Shown here: one piece after another, positions 27,214-35,179 of the stretch
How positions within the stretch are numbered: position 1 is the stretch's first letter
Layout of the letters: every line of letters begins with the position of its first letter
Source: Acidobacteriota bacterium
GTDB taxonomy: Bacteria > Acidobacteriota > Terriglobia > Terriglobales > Acidobacteriaceae
Assembly: GCA_003225055.1 (NCBI GenBank)
Contig: QIAU01000147.1
Span: forward strand, 1 to 56,919
DNA: 56,919 nucleotides
Direction of reading: 5' to 3'
Program-made: the position numbers and the translations under genes
Notes under the pieces: generated by a model
Database searches by the model: none
What the model saw: only the letters and a program-made list of their open reading frames with translations
Told to the model about the DNA's origin: nothing

Positions 27214-28177
27214 CGAATGCGGTTTCGGCTGAAGCGTTGACTTCCTCCACCTTATGGGGCTGGTTCGACACCTCGGGATGAGGCTTCTTCAACCAGGCTG
27301 CCACGACATCCCAATTGGCGAAAACCAGCAACTGCGGCACATTCAAGAACGTCAGGTTCATGCCCAGCAAAATTCCCAAATGAAAGAGCGCCACCAGTGG
27401 CACCAGCACGCGGCGCGCTATCCGTGAGAACAGCACCATGATCAACCCAAGTTCAAATACCAGTGTGCCGACGCCGAGGGCAAGGCAGGCCAGCTGTCTC
27501 GCCGCCGCCCATGCGCCCAGGGAATGAAATACTCCCATCTGGTCTTCTTCGATGCAATAGAGTATCCAGTTCCTGATGTTGGCTGCGGAGGCCCACTTCC
27601 AACCCACGACCACGATCTTCGCGTAGCCGGCAAAGAGGTAGATCTCAACCAGAAACACCTGGATCAGACGGACCGGCCACGTATAATCACTGGCCGGTGC
27701 CGAGGGCCGGCTTCGGCCGAGCGGCAACAGCGTCCAGGAGTCTCCACATGGTGAAAATGCAAGTGTGAGCAAGGCGATTACGGAAATCGTCAGGCCCCGC
27801 GCGTAGGGATGGGGAATCCAGATGATCGATTCAAACGGAGCGAGATGGTAGAGCAGGATCCCGGAAACGAAACAGGACAATCTGGGAAATACGCCTGCCC
27901 CCGCACAAACCAGGGCGATCCCGGCCAGCCAGACGAGAGTCCGTTCCAAGGATAAGTGTCCGGGGAAATCCAGATAGCGCCAGCGTGCGCTGGCGCCTAC
28001 TCGGCTCCAGAAGTCCAAGGGCAGGCCGGATACCTCAGCAAGCTGGCGCGAGGCGAGCACCCAAAGTGAGTATGCGGCAAAGATGATGCGCGCCGCGGCA
28101 AGGTTCCTCGGCGATGTAGGCGTAAACCAGAATGTGTCCCAATACTGGGCCCACCGGGATTGAGATAAGCGGTTCAT
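27173..28177 (-). CDS. HTTM-domain (vitamin K-dependent carboxylase-like) membrane protein
   Basis: This 334-residue integral membrane protein has about eight hydrophobic helices. The opening RWAQYWDTFWFTPTSPRNLAAARII and the FESIIWIPHPYARGL and AGYAKIVVVGWKWASAANIRN regions match the HTTM family, which is related to the membrane part of gamma-glutamyl carboxylase. The bacterial members are mostly of unknown function. It is the last gene of a three-gene operon, and ATG 28177 overlaps the previous stop (ATGA). The soluble C-terminal part of true carboxylases is missing; the small upstream protein may act as its partner. Confidence 0.7.
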   Translation of the reverse strand: MNRLSQSRWAQYWDTFWFTPTSPRNLAAARIIFAAYSLWVLASRQLAEVSGLPLDFWSRVGASARWRYLDFPGHLSLERTLVWLAGIALVCAGAGVFPRLSCFVSGILLYHLAPFESIIWIPHPYARGLTISVIALLTLAFSPCGDSWTLLPLGRSRPSAPASDYTWPVRLIQVFLVEIYLFAGYAKIVVVGWKWASAANIRNWILYCIEEDQMGVFHSLGAWAAARQLACLALGVGTLVFELGLIMVLFSRIARRVLVPLVALFHLGILLGMNLTFLNVPQLLVFANWDVVAAWLKKPHPEVSNQPHKVEEVNASAETAFVTQNTLGTLAPMR

Positions 28178-28818
28178 CGCAGGGGATACTCGTAGGCAAG
28201 TACACGTGTCAGTTTTGCCGGATCAAGACGGCGAGCTTCGAGGTCCCAACTTTCTTGGTAAATTCTCAGCCGAACGAAGCAATTACGCGGCACTCGTCCC
28301 GCCCGGGACCAGATGGCGGGATGGAGTATGTGAGTCGGAGCCGTCAGAGGCCCCAGCCAGCGATTTGGGTAAGCCAATCCGGACGGGGCAAGGGCTTGCT
28401 CGCGTGCGCGATTGGCACGGTCCAAAAAGAATTTCCCGACCCGGTCCTCTGACGCACGGTCGAGGTGGAAGAAATGGAGATTCAACCAGGAGGTGAGCTC
28501 TTCGAGGGAAAGCGGCTGCCAGGCTCGATAGTCGATGTCGTATTCGTTTCCGTTGGCGTCGACACCGACAATTCTGGGCGTGGGCAGATCGAACGTCGCG
28601 GCAGGCATGGGCATGGCCAAGACCGGCCATGACGAAAACGGCCACAGGTTATGCTGTGTCAGACCCGCGGCGAAACTAACCGTCAGGGCGAAGGCGAGGA
28701 ACGCGTTCGTCAGCCGGCGCTTGGCCGGTTCGGCCAGGAACCGCCCCCCGGTGGCGGCCAGCAGGCCCAACCCAACAAACCCCACAAAGGCGATTGTGCT
28801 GACGATGTTAGTTTTCAC
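28174..28818 (-). CDS. Small membrane-anchored protein, probable HTTM partner
   Basis: This 214-residue protein has two N-terminal hydrophobic segments (IVSTIAFVGFVGLGLLAAT and LTNAFLAFALTVSFAAGL). A soluble domain of about 150 residues follows, with DANGNEYDIDYRAWQPLS and FFHLDRASEDRVGKFFLDRAN. I do not recognise a named family. Similar proteins commonly sit beside HTTM genes, as far as I recall. I chose GTG 28818: it follows AGGAG at the right distance and overlaps the upstream stop (GTGA). It is translationally coupled on both sides, which argues for a stoichiometric partnership with its neighbours. Confidence 0.65.
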   Translation of the reverse strand: MKTNIVSTIAFVGFVGLGLLAATGGRFLAEPAKRRLTNAFLAFALTVSFAAGLTQHNLWPFSSWPVLAMPMPAATFDLPTPRIVGVDANGNEYDIDYRAWQPLSLEELTSWLNLHFFHLDRASEDRVGKFFLDRANRAREQALAPSGLAYPNRWLGPLTAPTHILHPAIWSRAGRVPRNCFVRLRIYQESWDLEARRLDPAKLTRVLAYEYPLR

Positions 28819-29735
28819 ACGCGTTCTCCTAATAACCGGTGTCGCGCGTCTCCCAGTTGTATGGACCCGCCCTGGCAGTACAAATTCCACCCAAAAGATC
28901 GAAGGCGTACCTGCCCCGCCTCACCCTGGCAATCGCCCGGAGTGTAACCCAGCACCGAGTGGTAGCGAATCTCTTTTTGACGATGGTCGCGCAGCGGTTC
29001 CCGCCGCCGCGAGCACAGGCCGGACAAAAAGTGCCAGACGCGCTCGACGTCCCACTCGCGAAAGTTTACCAGTCCCACTCCATGCGCCACTCGCGGAGCA
29101 TATGTGGAAAAACGTTCGTCTTGCGTAATTGGCTGCATGTCGCCATTCTCAAGACTACCCAGGACCTCGAGCAATAACTTCCCTCCCAGTTCGGCCTTCC
29201 GAGTGTAAAGACGCTCAATCGGAAACCCGCGAGGCAAATCGAAAGCCTCCTGTGCCAGGATGTCGCCGGCATCGGCCTGCGGGCTCATGCGGTGGACGGT
29301 GACACCGGTACGGTGGTCGTTGTGGTAGTAGACCCACAACAACGGGTTCGGACCCCGATGACGCGGGAGTAATGAGGAATGGACGTTCAGAGCCGAACGG
29401 CGCGCGATCCCCAGGATCTCCTTCCCCAGAATCCAGGGGAATGCGGAAACGCAAACCACATCGGGTGCAAGCTTTTGCAAGCGCTCTACCAAGTCCGGAT
29501 CACGTCCTGAGACTGCATCAAGCAGCGGCACATCGTGCATTCTCGCCCACTTGGCCATGACTGCCTGCCCCGTGAGTCCTGATCTTGACAGCACCGACCT
29601 GATGGCCCGGCCGAATCCGGACCTGGCTTTCCCGGGTCTTACGACCGCAATCACCCGATGGCATTTGGAGGCGGCATCCAGAGGGACCATGCTACCCTCG
29701 CCGCCACTTCCGAAAAATGCCACCGTCAGCATCAT
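28815..29735 (-). CDS. Formyltransferase-family protein (methionyl-tRNA formyltransferase-like)
   Basis: This 306-residue protein has the formyl-transferase fold: start MMLTVAFFGSGGEGS, the catalytic N-x-H in NVHSSLLPRHRGPNP (about residues 114-128), and the catalytic Asp in SPQADAGDIL about 35 residues later. The C-terminal region resembles the OB-like domain of such enzymes but is divergent. Outside translation, the family formylates amino sugars (VioF/FdtF-type) or peptides and lipids using N10-formyl-THF. Its location between a polysaccharide operon and a peptide-type operon, first in a three-gene operon, makes housekeeping Fmt unlikely. ATG 29735 is chosen, with 29732 also possible. Confidence 0.75.
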   Translation of the reverse strand: MMLTVAFFGSGGEGSMVPLDAASKCHRVIAVVRPGKARSGFGRAIRSVLSRSGLTGQAVMAKWARMHDVPLLDAVSGRDPDLVERLQKLAPDVVCVSAFPWILGKEILGIARRSALNVHSSLLPRHRGPNPLLWVYYHNDHRTGVTVHRMSPQADAGDILAQEAFDLPRGFPIERLYTRKAELGGKLLLEVLGSLENGDMQPITQDERFSTYAPRVAHGVGLVNFREWDVERVWHFLSGLCSRRREPLRDHRQKEIRYHSVLGYTPGDCQGEAGQVRLRSFGWNLYCQGGSIQLGDARHRLLGERV

Positions 29736-29993
29736 GTACCTTTTCGATGGGGCTCGCTCTCCCACCCAGTTGAGGTTTGTCCGGGAGCAACGCCTAGGGG
29801 TTTGCCCTGATACGCGCGGCTAAGAGTGTCCTTGCACATGAGGTTTCAACTCATTTTCAGCGAACTTTCGGAAGCGAACTCTTCGCTAGGTCGCGATATT
29901 TATTAACCGACATACATCATATGGAAGTGGTTTGCCAATACGATAGAGCCCTGGCAACAACTTAGGACCCGACCGGCAATACGCACCCTGTCC

Positions 29994-30048
29994 AAACGAG
30001 TAAAACGAGTAAAGGGCATGGTTGACAGGCAGATTTCAGCTATATAAT
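29994..30048 (+). promoter_or_regulatory. Strong sigma-70-like promoter with tandem 9-bp operator-like repeat
   Basis: TTGACA (30022-30027) and TATAAT (30043-30048) both match the consensus perfectly, with a 15-bp spacer that is slightly short. Immediately upstream, AAACGAGTA occurs twice head to tail without a gap (29994-30002 and 30003-30011), a plausible regulator binding site. The start codon of the PqqD-like gene follows at 30087. The minus-strand formyltransferase gene starts 260 bp away on the other side, so this is the divergent control region. Confidence 0.65.
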
Positions 30049-30086
30049 AAAAGAATCGTACCACTACTTGTGGGTGGGGAATAAAA

Positions 30087-30362
30087 GTGAGCACTCTTTA
30101 TTGCCGCTGTGAGTCGATTGAGACGGCTCCGCTCCAGGACGAAACGATTCTTTTCGATCCTGAGCGAAAGAAGTTTTGCGTTCTTAACCGGACCGCTTCG
30201 TTCATCTGGAATCAGCTTGCCATTCCGACCACTGTCGAAAGTCTGGCCGCCAAAGTCTGCGAGAGTTTTTCAGGAGTCTGTATGGAAAGCGCATTAAGTG
30301 ACGCAGACCATACCATTCAGGAAATGCTGACCTTGAACTTTGTTGGCAGCCAACCCGATTAA
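30087..30362 (+). CDS. PqqD-family peptide-binding protein (RiPP recognition element-like)
   Basis: This 91-residue protein has the PqqD-like pattern ILFDPERKKFCVLNRTASFIWNQLA: a beta-hairpin, then a helix ending in W-x-x-L. A C-terminal helical region (ESLAAKVCESFSGV) follows. In PqqD and related RRE domains this fold binds the leader of a precursor peptide and presents it to modifying enzymes. It stands first in the operon, 11 bases before a small peptide gene and ahead of an HprK-like kinase. Haft-type HprK/PqqD systems in exopolysaccharide loci use this combination. GTG 30087 follows GTGGGGA. Confidence 0.8.
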   Translation: MSTLYCRCESIETAPLQDETILFDPERKKFCVLNRTASFIWNQLAIPTTVESLAAKVCESFSGVCMESALSDADHTIQEMLTLNFVGSQPD

Positions 30363-30373
30363 GGAGATTGACA

Positions 30374-30553
30374 TTGAGCGAGCTTAATAGATCGAACGAA
30401 CCGGACGAGAAGATTGCGTCTTCCTTCGGAACATCTGGTACGAACGCGTCCATTCTGCCGGCTTATGAGCCTCCACATCTGACTGTGATGAACGAGGACG
30501 AGGTTCTGAGCGCCTTCCAAGTTCCAGTTGTCGCTGGCTCCTGGTGGGGATAG
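30374..30553 (+). CDS. Small peptide ending GSWWG, candidate modified-peptide precursor
   Basis: This 59-residue peptide starts at TTG 30374, seven bases after AAGGAG (30361-30366); an in-frame TTG at 30368 would sit too close. The sequence is acidic and polar, then has YEPPHLTVMNEDEVLSAFQ and ends VPVVAGSWWG. The Y-x-P-P-x-L element resembles leader motifs bound by PqqD-type domains in lasso-peptide pathways, and the short hydrophobic, aromatic tail looks like a core. The stop overlaps the next start by one base, so it is coupled to the kinase. There is no database evidence; the precursor role is inference from composition, position and the preceding PqqD-like gene. Confidence 0.6.
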   Translation: MSELNRSNEPDEKIASSFGTSGTNASILPAYEPPHLTVMNEDEVLSAFQVPVVAGSWWG

Positions 30554-31677
30554 TGGGCGGCTGGCAGCCTGATCCAGCCCAGGTGAGGCTACAGCCGACG
30601 ACCAGGGGGTTTTGGGCGCCGCGCTGGTGGCAGAATCCGGCTTGCTTACTCGAGGGCTTCTCCAAGCTGGAACGGGTTCCGCTGGTCTCGGATTGGTTCC
30701 AGCTCGTCGATGCCTATCTGGGCATCGAGTCTCAGGACCTCGCTTTTCGGAGCAGGTTCAGACGGCTCTACGGTGAGTTTTTGTCGAGTCCCTCGCGGGT
30801 TCCTTTGGGCGTTCAGAAACTCCACTGCCAGGTGCAAGTTAGCCGCGGAGCGCCTGCCTGCTTAGTGACGTTATCCGCCCCTGAAGAGGTCGGCATGGTC
30901 GACTTTATCCTGGACTTGTATCGCGATCGCGGCTATGTCGAAACCTACGACACCTCTGACGGTTGGCGGTCTCTAGGTCTACCGGGTCGAGACGAGCCCC
31001 TGCTGACCGCCAAAGGTTCTCACGTGTTTGTTGGTCGATGGCAATCTTGGCAGCCGTTGATTGCCACTTGTGCAATCAACTGGGTGATGCGAATGCAGCC
31101 GGATGTGCTGTTCTTCCACGCGGCCTCCGTCGGTATCGGTGGCGCGGGTGTTCTGATTGCAGGCGACAAGGGTACAGGCAAATCCACTTTGTCGATGGCC
31201 CTGGGGGCACAAGGCCACGAATTCTTCGGGGATGAGATTGCGGCAGTGAGGTGGCCGACGCTTGAGCTTGCTCCCTTCCGCCGGACTGTGTCAGTGCGCC
31301 CCGGCCCCCAATCGCGCTGGGTCGAAAAGGTCCTCAGGGACAATGCCACCTACACGGAGCCCTTTCCAGACGGCACCACTCGCAGGCGCGCAGAGGCCGG
31401 CAAACTGTTCCCGCGAGCCGTGGCAAACTCGCTGCCGCTGCGCTGGCTGTTTTTTTTACGTAGCTTCGAGTATCGACCGCGGGCCGAGGCCTTTCGTCCG
31501 CGGACTTCGGACCTCCGATTGCTGGCTCCCATGCCGTGCGCGTTTTGGAAAACGTCTCCCGCGCGGCCGATGATGAAGGCCGCCAAATTGCTTTCGAGTG
31601 TGAACTGTTACTTTCTCCATCCAGGCTTGCCCGAAGAAACGGCCGGACTGGTGGAGGGAATAGTGAGGGCAGGATGA
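30553..31677 (+). CDS. HprK-like serine kinase-related protein
   Basis: This protein of about 374 residues has roughly 200 N-terminal residues of unknown fold. The C-terminal half resembles HPr kinase: a Walker A loop in AGDKGTGKSTLSMALG near residue 205, the EFFGDEIAAV acidic motif, and RRTVSVRPGP beyond it. HprK homologues occur in lasso-peptide (tailoring kinase) and HprK-rel-A clusters, where they can phosphorylate peptide serines. The tail of the small peptide upstream contains one serine. The gene starts at GTG 30553, overlapping the peptide stop codon, and ends overlapping the next ATG (ATGA). Confidence 0.75.
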   Translation: MGGWQPDPAQVRLQPTTRGFWAPRWWQNPACLLEGFSKLERVPLVSDWFQLVDAYLGIESQDLAFRSRFRRLYGEFLSSPSRVPLGVQKLHCQVQVSRGAPACLVTLSAPEEVGMVDFILDLYRDRGYVETYDTSDGWRSLGLPGRDEPLLTAKGSHVFVGRWQSWQPLIATCAINWVMRMQPDVLFFHAASVGIGGAGVLIAGDKGTGKSTLSMALGAQGHEFFGDEIAAVRWPTLELAPFRRTVSVRPGPQSRWVEKVLRDNATYTEPFPDGTTRRRAEAGKLFPRAVANSLPLRWLFFLRSFEYRPRAEAFRPRTSDLRLLAPMPCAFWKTSPARPMMKAAKLLSSVNCYFLHPGLPEETAGLVEGIVRAG

Positions 31678-32225
31678 CTCTTTCGGTCGAGAACAGAGCA
31701 GAAAAGGTGGCGACTTTTCGCTTCATTCATGTGTTCTTAATGGAAACGCTGGCGCGGTGGGTGCCCATGACTCCGGAAATGGAGGTGAAGGTGATCCTCG
31801 GGCGCCACATATGGGATCTGGCACAACAGGCTGACGCTCTTGGCAAGCGCACCTACGAGTTACGTGCTCCATTGCAATTCAGCCTTCGTCCCCTCGACCG
31901 CTACGCTCGTTTCCTCGAGGAGTTCGCCAGGACCACGGCCACTTCCGAGAAAATTCACGGTTTCTATGAAGTGATGCTTCCCGCCCTAGCGGTGCGATAT
32001 CGGGCATACCTGGACCAGACAGACCGGCTGCTAGACGAACCTACGGTGCGCATCGTGGAGCGCATACTCGGCGATTTCACTCGTATGGAGAGCGAAAGCC
32101 AGCGGCTGCTGGACGAGCTTCCCGAGTTACGTCCGGTGGACCAGACATGGCTGGCAGGTCTGCGCAAACTTGAAGCTGCCGAGACCGACATAGTCGCCTC
32201 CCGGCCTGCCACGGCAGTGGCGTGA
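31674..32225 (+). CDS. Helical protein resembling a degenerate ferritin-like domain
   Basis: This 183-residue, almost entirely helical protein contains FIHVFLMETLARWVPMTPEMEVKVILGRHIWDLAQQADALGKR. That stretch resembles the first half of DUF455-type ferritin-like proteins (E-x-K-x7-H-x6-QHAD). The second helical pair (DEPTVRIVERILGDFTRMESES) lacks the D/E-x-x-H iron ligands seen in the two downstream proteins. It may be a structural or regulatory partner of those enzymes. Both ends overlap neighbours by four bases, so the level of expression is probably tied to them. No named family is assigned. Confidence 0.55.
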   Translation: MTLSVENRAEKVATFRFIHVFLMETLARWVPMTPEMEVKVILGRHIWDLAQQADALGKRTYELRAPLQFSLRPLDRYARFLEEFARTTATSEKIHGFYEVMLPALAVRYRAYLDQTDRLLDEPTVRIVERILGDFTRMESESQRLLDELPELRPVDQTWLAGLRKLEAAETDIVASRPATAVA

Positions 32226-33046
32226 GTGGAGGTGCCATGGTCGCGCTAAAGCCAGAAGAGACAAAACAGGTCAAAGGGATGACGCTTCGGCGCGATCCCT
32301 TGCGGGAAGATTGTTTCAGCGTCGTCAACAGCGATGCCGAGCTAAAGGAGTGGCCGGACATGTCGGACATCTCCCGGCGCCAGCGTCTTCACCGCCACAT
32401 GAACAACGAAACCGGAGCGATCGAGATTGCCGCCCAATGCCTTGTGGACTTCCCGGAGGCGCCATGGGAGTTGCGCATGCACCTGGCACGCCAGTGCTGG
32501 GATGAAAGTCGCCATGTGGCCTCGCTCTATCGTCGCTTGCGCGAGATAGGGGGCCGCAAAGGCGAATTTCCGATCTCAAATTTTGAATGGACTGTGACCT
32601 GTGCGTTGGACTCGCTGGCCGCTCGACTGGCGCTGCAAAACCGCACGTTTGAGGCAGGGGAACTGGACCTGCTGGGCCAGCTTCCGCCGAAATGGCGAGA
32701 AGTGGGCGACGATGCCACCGCGGAGGTGCTGGAGTCTATTCTGGCTGACGAGATCACACACGTGCGCTTTGCCAACCAATGGCTGAGACGCATGATACAG
32801 GAGGACCGCCGCGTCCTGCTTAAGATTGCGATGGCGGCTCGCTTTCTCTCCGCAGTTAGCGCCGCAGTCGCGCCGAAAGAAGGCGAAATGAGCCCCAGCG
32901 GCTTGCCCTTTGTCAAAGGTGAGGAGAAACTCGCTCCCGTCAACATCGAAGATCGCAAGCACGCGGAGTTTTCCGACGCGGAAATCGACCAATTTTTGCG
33001 CCAATCGGGCTTTGAATCGATTATGACCACCGGAGCGGAAGGATGA
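32222..33046 (+). CDS. DUF455-like ferritin-superfamily (probable di-iron) protein, first copy
   Basis: This 274-residue helical protein carries two ferritin-type ligand pairs. The first is E in TGAIEIAAQCLVDFP with DESRHV. The second is E in NRTFEAGELD with DEITHV. These are the E...E-x-x-H set of DUF455/MiaE-like di-iron proteins. The family is poorly characterised; relatives hydroxylate or oxidise substrates with O2. An N-terminal extension of about 50 residues precedes the domain. GTG 32222 overlaps the upstream stop; ATG 32237 after GGAGG is an alternative. It is coupled to the second copy, so a heterodimer is possible. Confidence 0.75.
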   Translation: MSGGAMVALKPEETKQVKGMTLRRDPLREDCFSVVNSDAELKEWPDMSDISRRQRLHRHMNNETGAIEIAAQCLVDFPEAPWELRMHLARQCWDESRHVASLYRRLREIGGRKGEFPISNFEWTVTCALDSLAARLALQNRTFEAGELDLLGQLPPKWREVGDDATAEVLESILADEITHVRFANQWLRRMIQEDRRVLLKIAMAARFLSAVSAAVAPKEGEMSPSGLPFVKGEEKLAPVNIEDRKHAEFSDAEIDQFLRQSGFESIMTTGAEG

Positions 33047-33810
33047 CCAGCGCGGCCCAGATTTCACCAACCCTCGATCCCAAGCTTTTTGGTGATGCCC
33101 CCGCGCGCGACGCGCGGTTTCGCGAGAAGAGTCGCTGGGTGGACCTTATGAATTTCCCCGACGACCATCCGCTGAAAGTGGTTGAGTTCTTTCATCGTCA
33201 AATGAACGAAGAAATGAATGGGATGGAGAACGCAGCCCAATCGCTCGCCGATTTTCCCGACGCCGACTGGAATGTGCGGCTGTCCATTGCGCGCCAGTGT
33301 GCCGATGAAGCCAGGCACGTAGAAATGTTTCGGCGCATCTTCGAGAGCCGGGGCGGGGAGATCGGCGCTTATCCCGTGCTGAATTTCCAGTATCGCATCA
33401 TTGCGAATCTCCCCGACCTCCTGAGCCGCCTGGTGGTGCAAAACCGCAGTTTCGAGGCGGGAGGTATTGATGCCGTCACCTTTGCCATTGACGAAGCCCG
33501 GAAAAGGGGCGATCAGGAGCTGGTGGAGTTGTTTGAGATGCAGCAGGCGGACGAGATCACGCATGTCCGTTTTGCAAACGAATACATCCGGGACACCATC
33601 CGTGCCGACCCCCGCGCCGCCCTGCGGGTCGCCCGTGCCCTTACCCTTGCTTCAACCGCGTTCACCGAGGTGATGGGCAGAGAGGGCATCGAGAAAGTCG
33701 AATATCTCACGGACGAAAGGGGCCGAATGGAAGCCGGCTTTGGGCTCGAGGAAGTAAAAGCCGCCACCACGCAAGCAATCAAACGACGTGCCTCGTATGA
33801 AGGCCAATGA
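33043..33810 (+). CDS. DUF455-like ferritin-superfamily (probable di-iron) protein, second copy
   Basis: This 255-residue paralogue of the preceding protein has the same ligand layout: NGMENAAQSLADFP, CADEARHVEMF, NRSFEAGGID and ADEITHVRFANEYI. Divergence outside these blocks is considerable, so the duplication is not recent. ATG 33043 overlaps the upstream stop (ATGA). The 3' end overlaps the following membrane-protein gene. Retention of complete ligand sets in both copies suggests both bind metal. Confidence 0.75.
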   Translation: MTSAAQISPTLDPKLFGDAPARDARFREKSRWVDLMNFPDDHPLKVVEFFHRQMNEEMNGMENAAQSLADFPDADWNVRLSIARQCADEARHVEMFRRIFESRGGEIGAYPVLNFQYRIIANLPDLLSRLVVQNRSFEAGGIDAVTFAIDEARKRGDQELVELFEMQQADEITHVRFANEYIRDTIRADPRAALRVARALTLASTAFTEVMGREGIEKVEYLTDERGRMEAGFGLEEVKAATTQAIKRRASYEGQ

Positions 33811-34921
33811 TCTCAGGGAACTGGCATATCCTTTATGGGAAGCTGTGTCTCCCCACCGAGAAGACTCGGTTCTCGCGGATGCTCGACCTCTCGCCCCCGC
33901 TCGGCGCGGCTGGGTCCAATCCCCGCTGTTTGATCTGAGTCTGTTCACCGTATCGCCGCTGGCGGGCCTATTCGTCATACTACCGGCGCTTTGGTCGCCA
34001 AAAGGCCTGCACGTCTTTATTGCTGCCACATATCTGATTGCAATTCCACACTATGTCTCGAGCTTCAGCTTTTACCTGGGTGATGAAAACCTAACCTACT
34101 ATCGCACGCGACGCTTGGCCTTCTTTGTTGGTCCACTCTTGATCCTCATCAGCGTGATGGCGTTGCGAATAATGAAGATCGATGCCGCCGTGCAGTCCGC
34201 GCTTTACGGGTGGAATGTTTTCCACGTGTCGATGCAAAGCGCCGGCATCCTTTCCCTCTATCGACGCCTCAACGGAGGTTTGCCCTCCGAGAGCCGGTCT
34301 GCGCGTGCCTCTCTGCTGGGCGTGAATGGAGGCCTGGCATTCCTTCATATCGACCGTTTTCCCCCGATTTATCAGAACCTGCTGAGGATTCACTTCCCGG
34401 TGTGGACAATTCGCGCCGCCTTTCTGACTGTCGCAGCCGTTGGCCTGGCCTTCTACCTGGACAGTCTTCGGCGTCGAAGGAAGCGGATTCGAGCTCCCGA
34501 GCTCACCTTTCTTATATCCAGCTTGCTGCTTTTCCACCCCTACCTCTGGGTCCGCGATTCGGATCTTGCCACCTTTGGCATGCTCATGGGGCACTTTCTG
34601 CAGTATCTGGGCATAGTCTGGTTGCTCAATCGCAGGAAATACTCCATGGTGGAAGGCTCGGGACACCAAAGGCTGCTCTCCTCGATCAGTACGAAGACTC
34701 CGCTTCTGATGCTGGCATTGGTTTCTGTCGGTTTGGTATTTTATCTTGCACAAAAGTCGAGTGCGTGGCTGGGCGTTCCCATCTCTTATGTCATCCTTTG
34801 GAACTCGCTGGCACTGGTTCACTTTTACCTCGACGGGCTCATCTGGGCGTTCAAGAATCCGTTCGTTCGCAAGTCCATTGGACCGTACCTGACTCCAGAA
34901 TCACACATGGCAGCCGAATGA
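33797..34921 (+). CDS. Polytopic membrane protein with conserved-looking histidines (Brp/Blh-like fold possible)
   Basis: This 374-residue protein has about eight to nine hydrophobic helices. Histidines sit in or near helices in patterns such as IPHYVSSFSFYL, WNVFHVSMQ, GHFLQYLGIVW and ALVHFYLDGLIWAFKNPFVRK. The last, H-x(2-4)-D-x-x-I-W-x-x-x-x-P, recalls membrane oxygenase-like proteins of the Brp/Blh group, but similarity is weak and I give no function. It could bind iron and work with the adjacent ferritin-like proteins. The gene overlaps the preceding one; ATG 33797 is preferred, GTG 33788 is possible. Confidence 0.5.
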   Translation: MKANDLRELAYPLWEAVSPHREDSVLADARPLAPARRGWVQSPLFDLSLFTVSPLAGLFVILPALWSPKGLHVFIAATYLIAIPHYVSSFSFYLGDENLTYYRTRRLAFFVGPLLILISVMALRIMKIDAAVQSALYGWNVFHVSMQSAGILSLYRRLNGGLPSESRSARASLLGVNGGLAFLHIDRFPPIYQNLLRIHFPVWTIRAAFLTVAAVGLAFYLDSLRRRRKRIRAPELTFLISSLLLFHPYLWVRDSDLATFGMLMGHFLQYLGIVWLLNRRKYSMVEGSGHQRLLSSISTKTPLLMLALVSVGLVFYLAQKSSAWLGVPISYVILWNSLALVHFYLDGLIWAFKNPFVRKSIGPYLTPESHMAAE

Positions 34922-35179
34922 ACGAAAATATTGCCGATAGTCGGAGCGGCGCAGGGTTCGACAGGAAGCGGTTACGGATTCTCCAGCCGGCTGAGAACGA
35001 GTTCGCGTGGAATCAACTTTGCTTACCTTTGGCACTCGGTGAGAGTCTCCGACCTTGGGGAGTGTCGAAGGCCGGTTAGGCCCAGAGAGCCTTCAGGCTT
35101 GGCCGCGGCCGGTTTTCAAATTGTGACCGGCAGACTCGAGTTCGCCACCGAGTACAATGCCCGCACCCAGAGGCTCAAG

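Noticed and set aside
30087-31677. Lasso-peptide cluster
   Set aside because: A PqqD-like protein, a YxPPxL peptide and an HprK-like kinase fit. However, no transglutaminase-like leader peptidase or dedicated cyclase is adjacent, and the asparagine-synthase gene belongs to the polysaccharide operon and has an intact glutaminase site.
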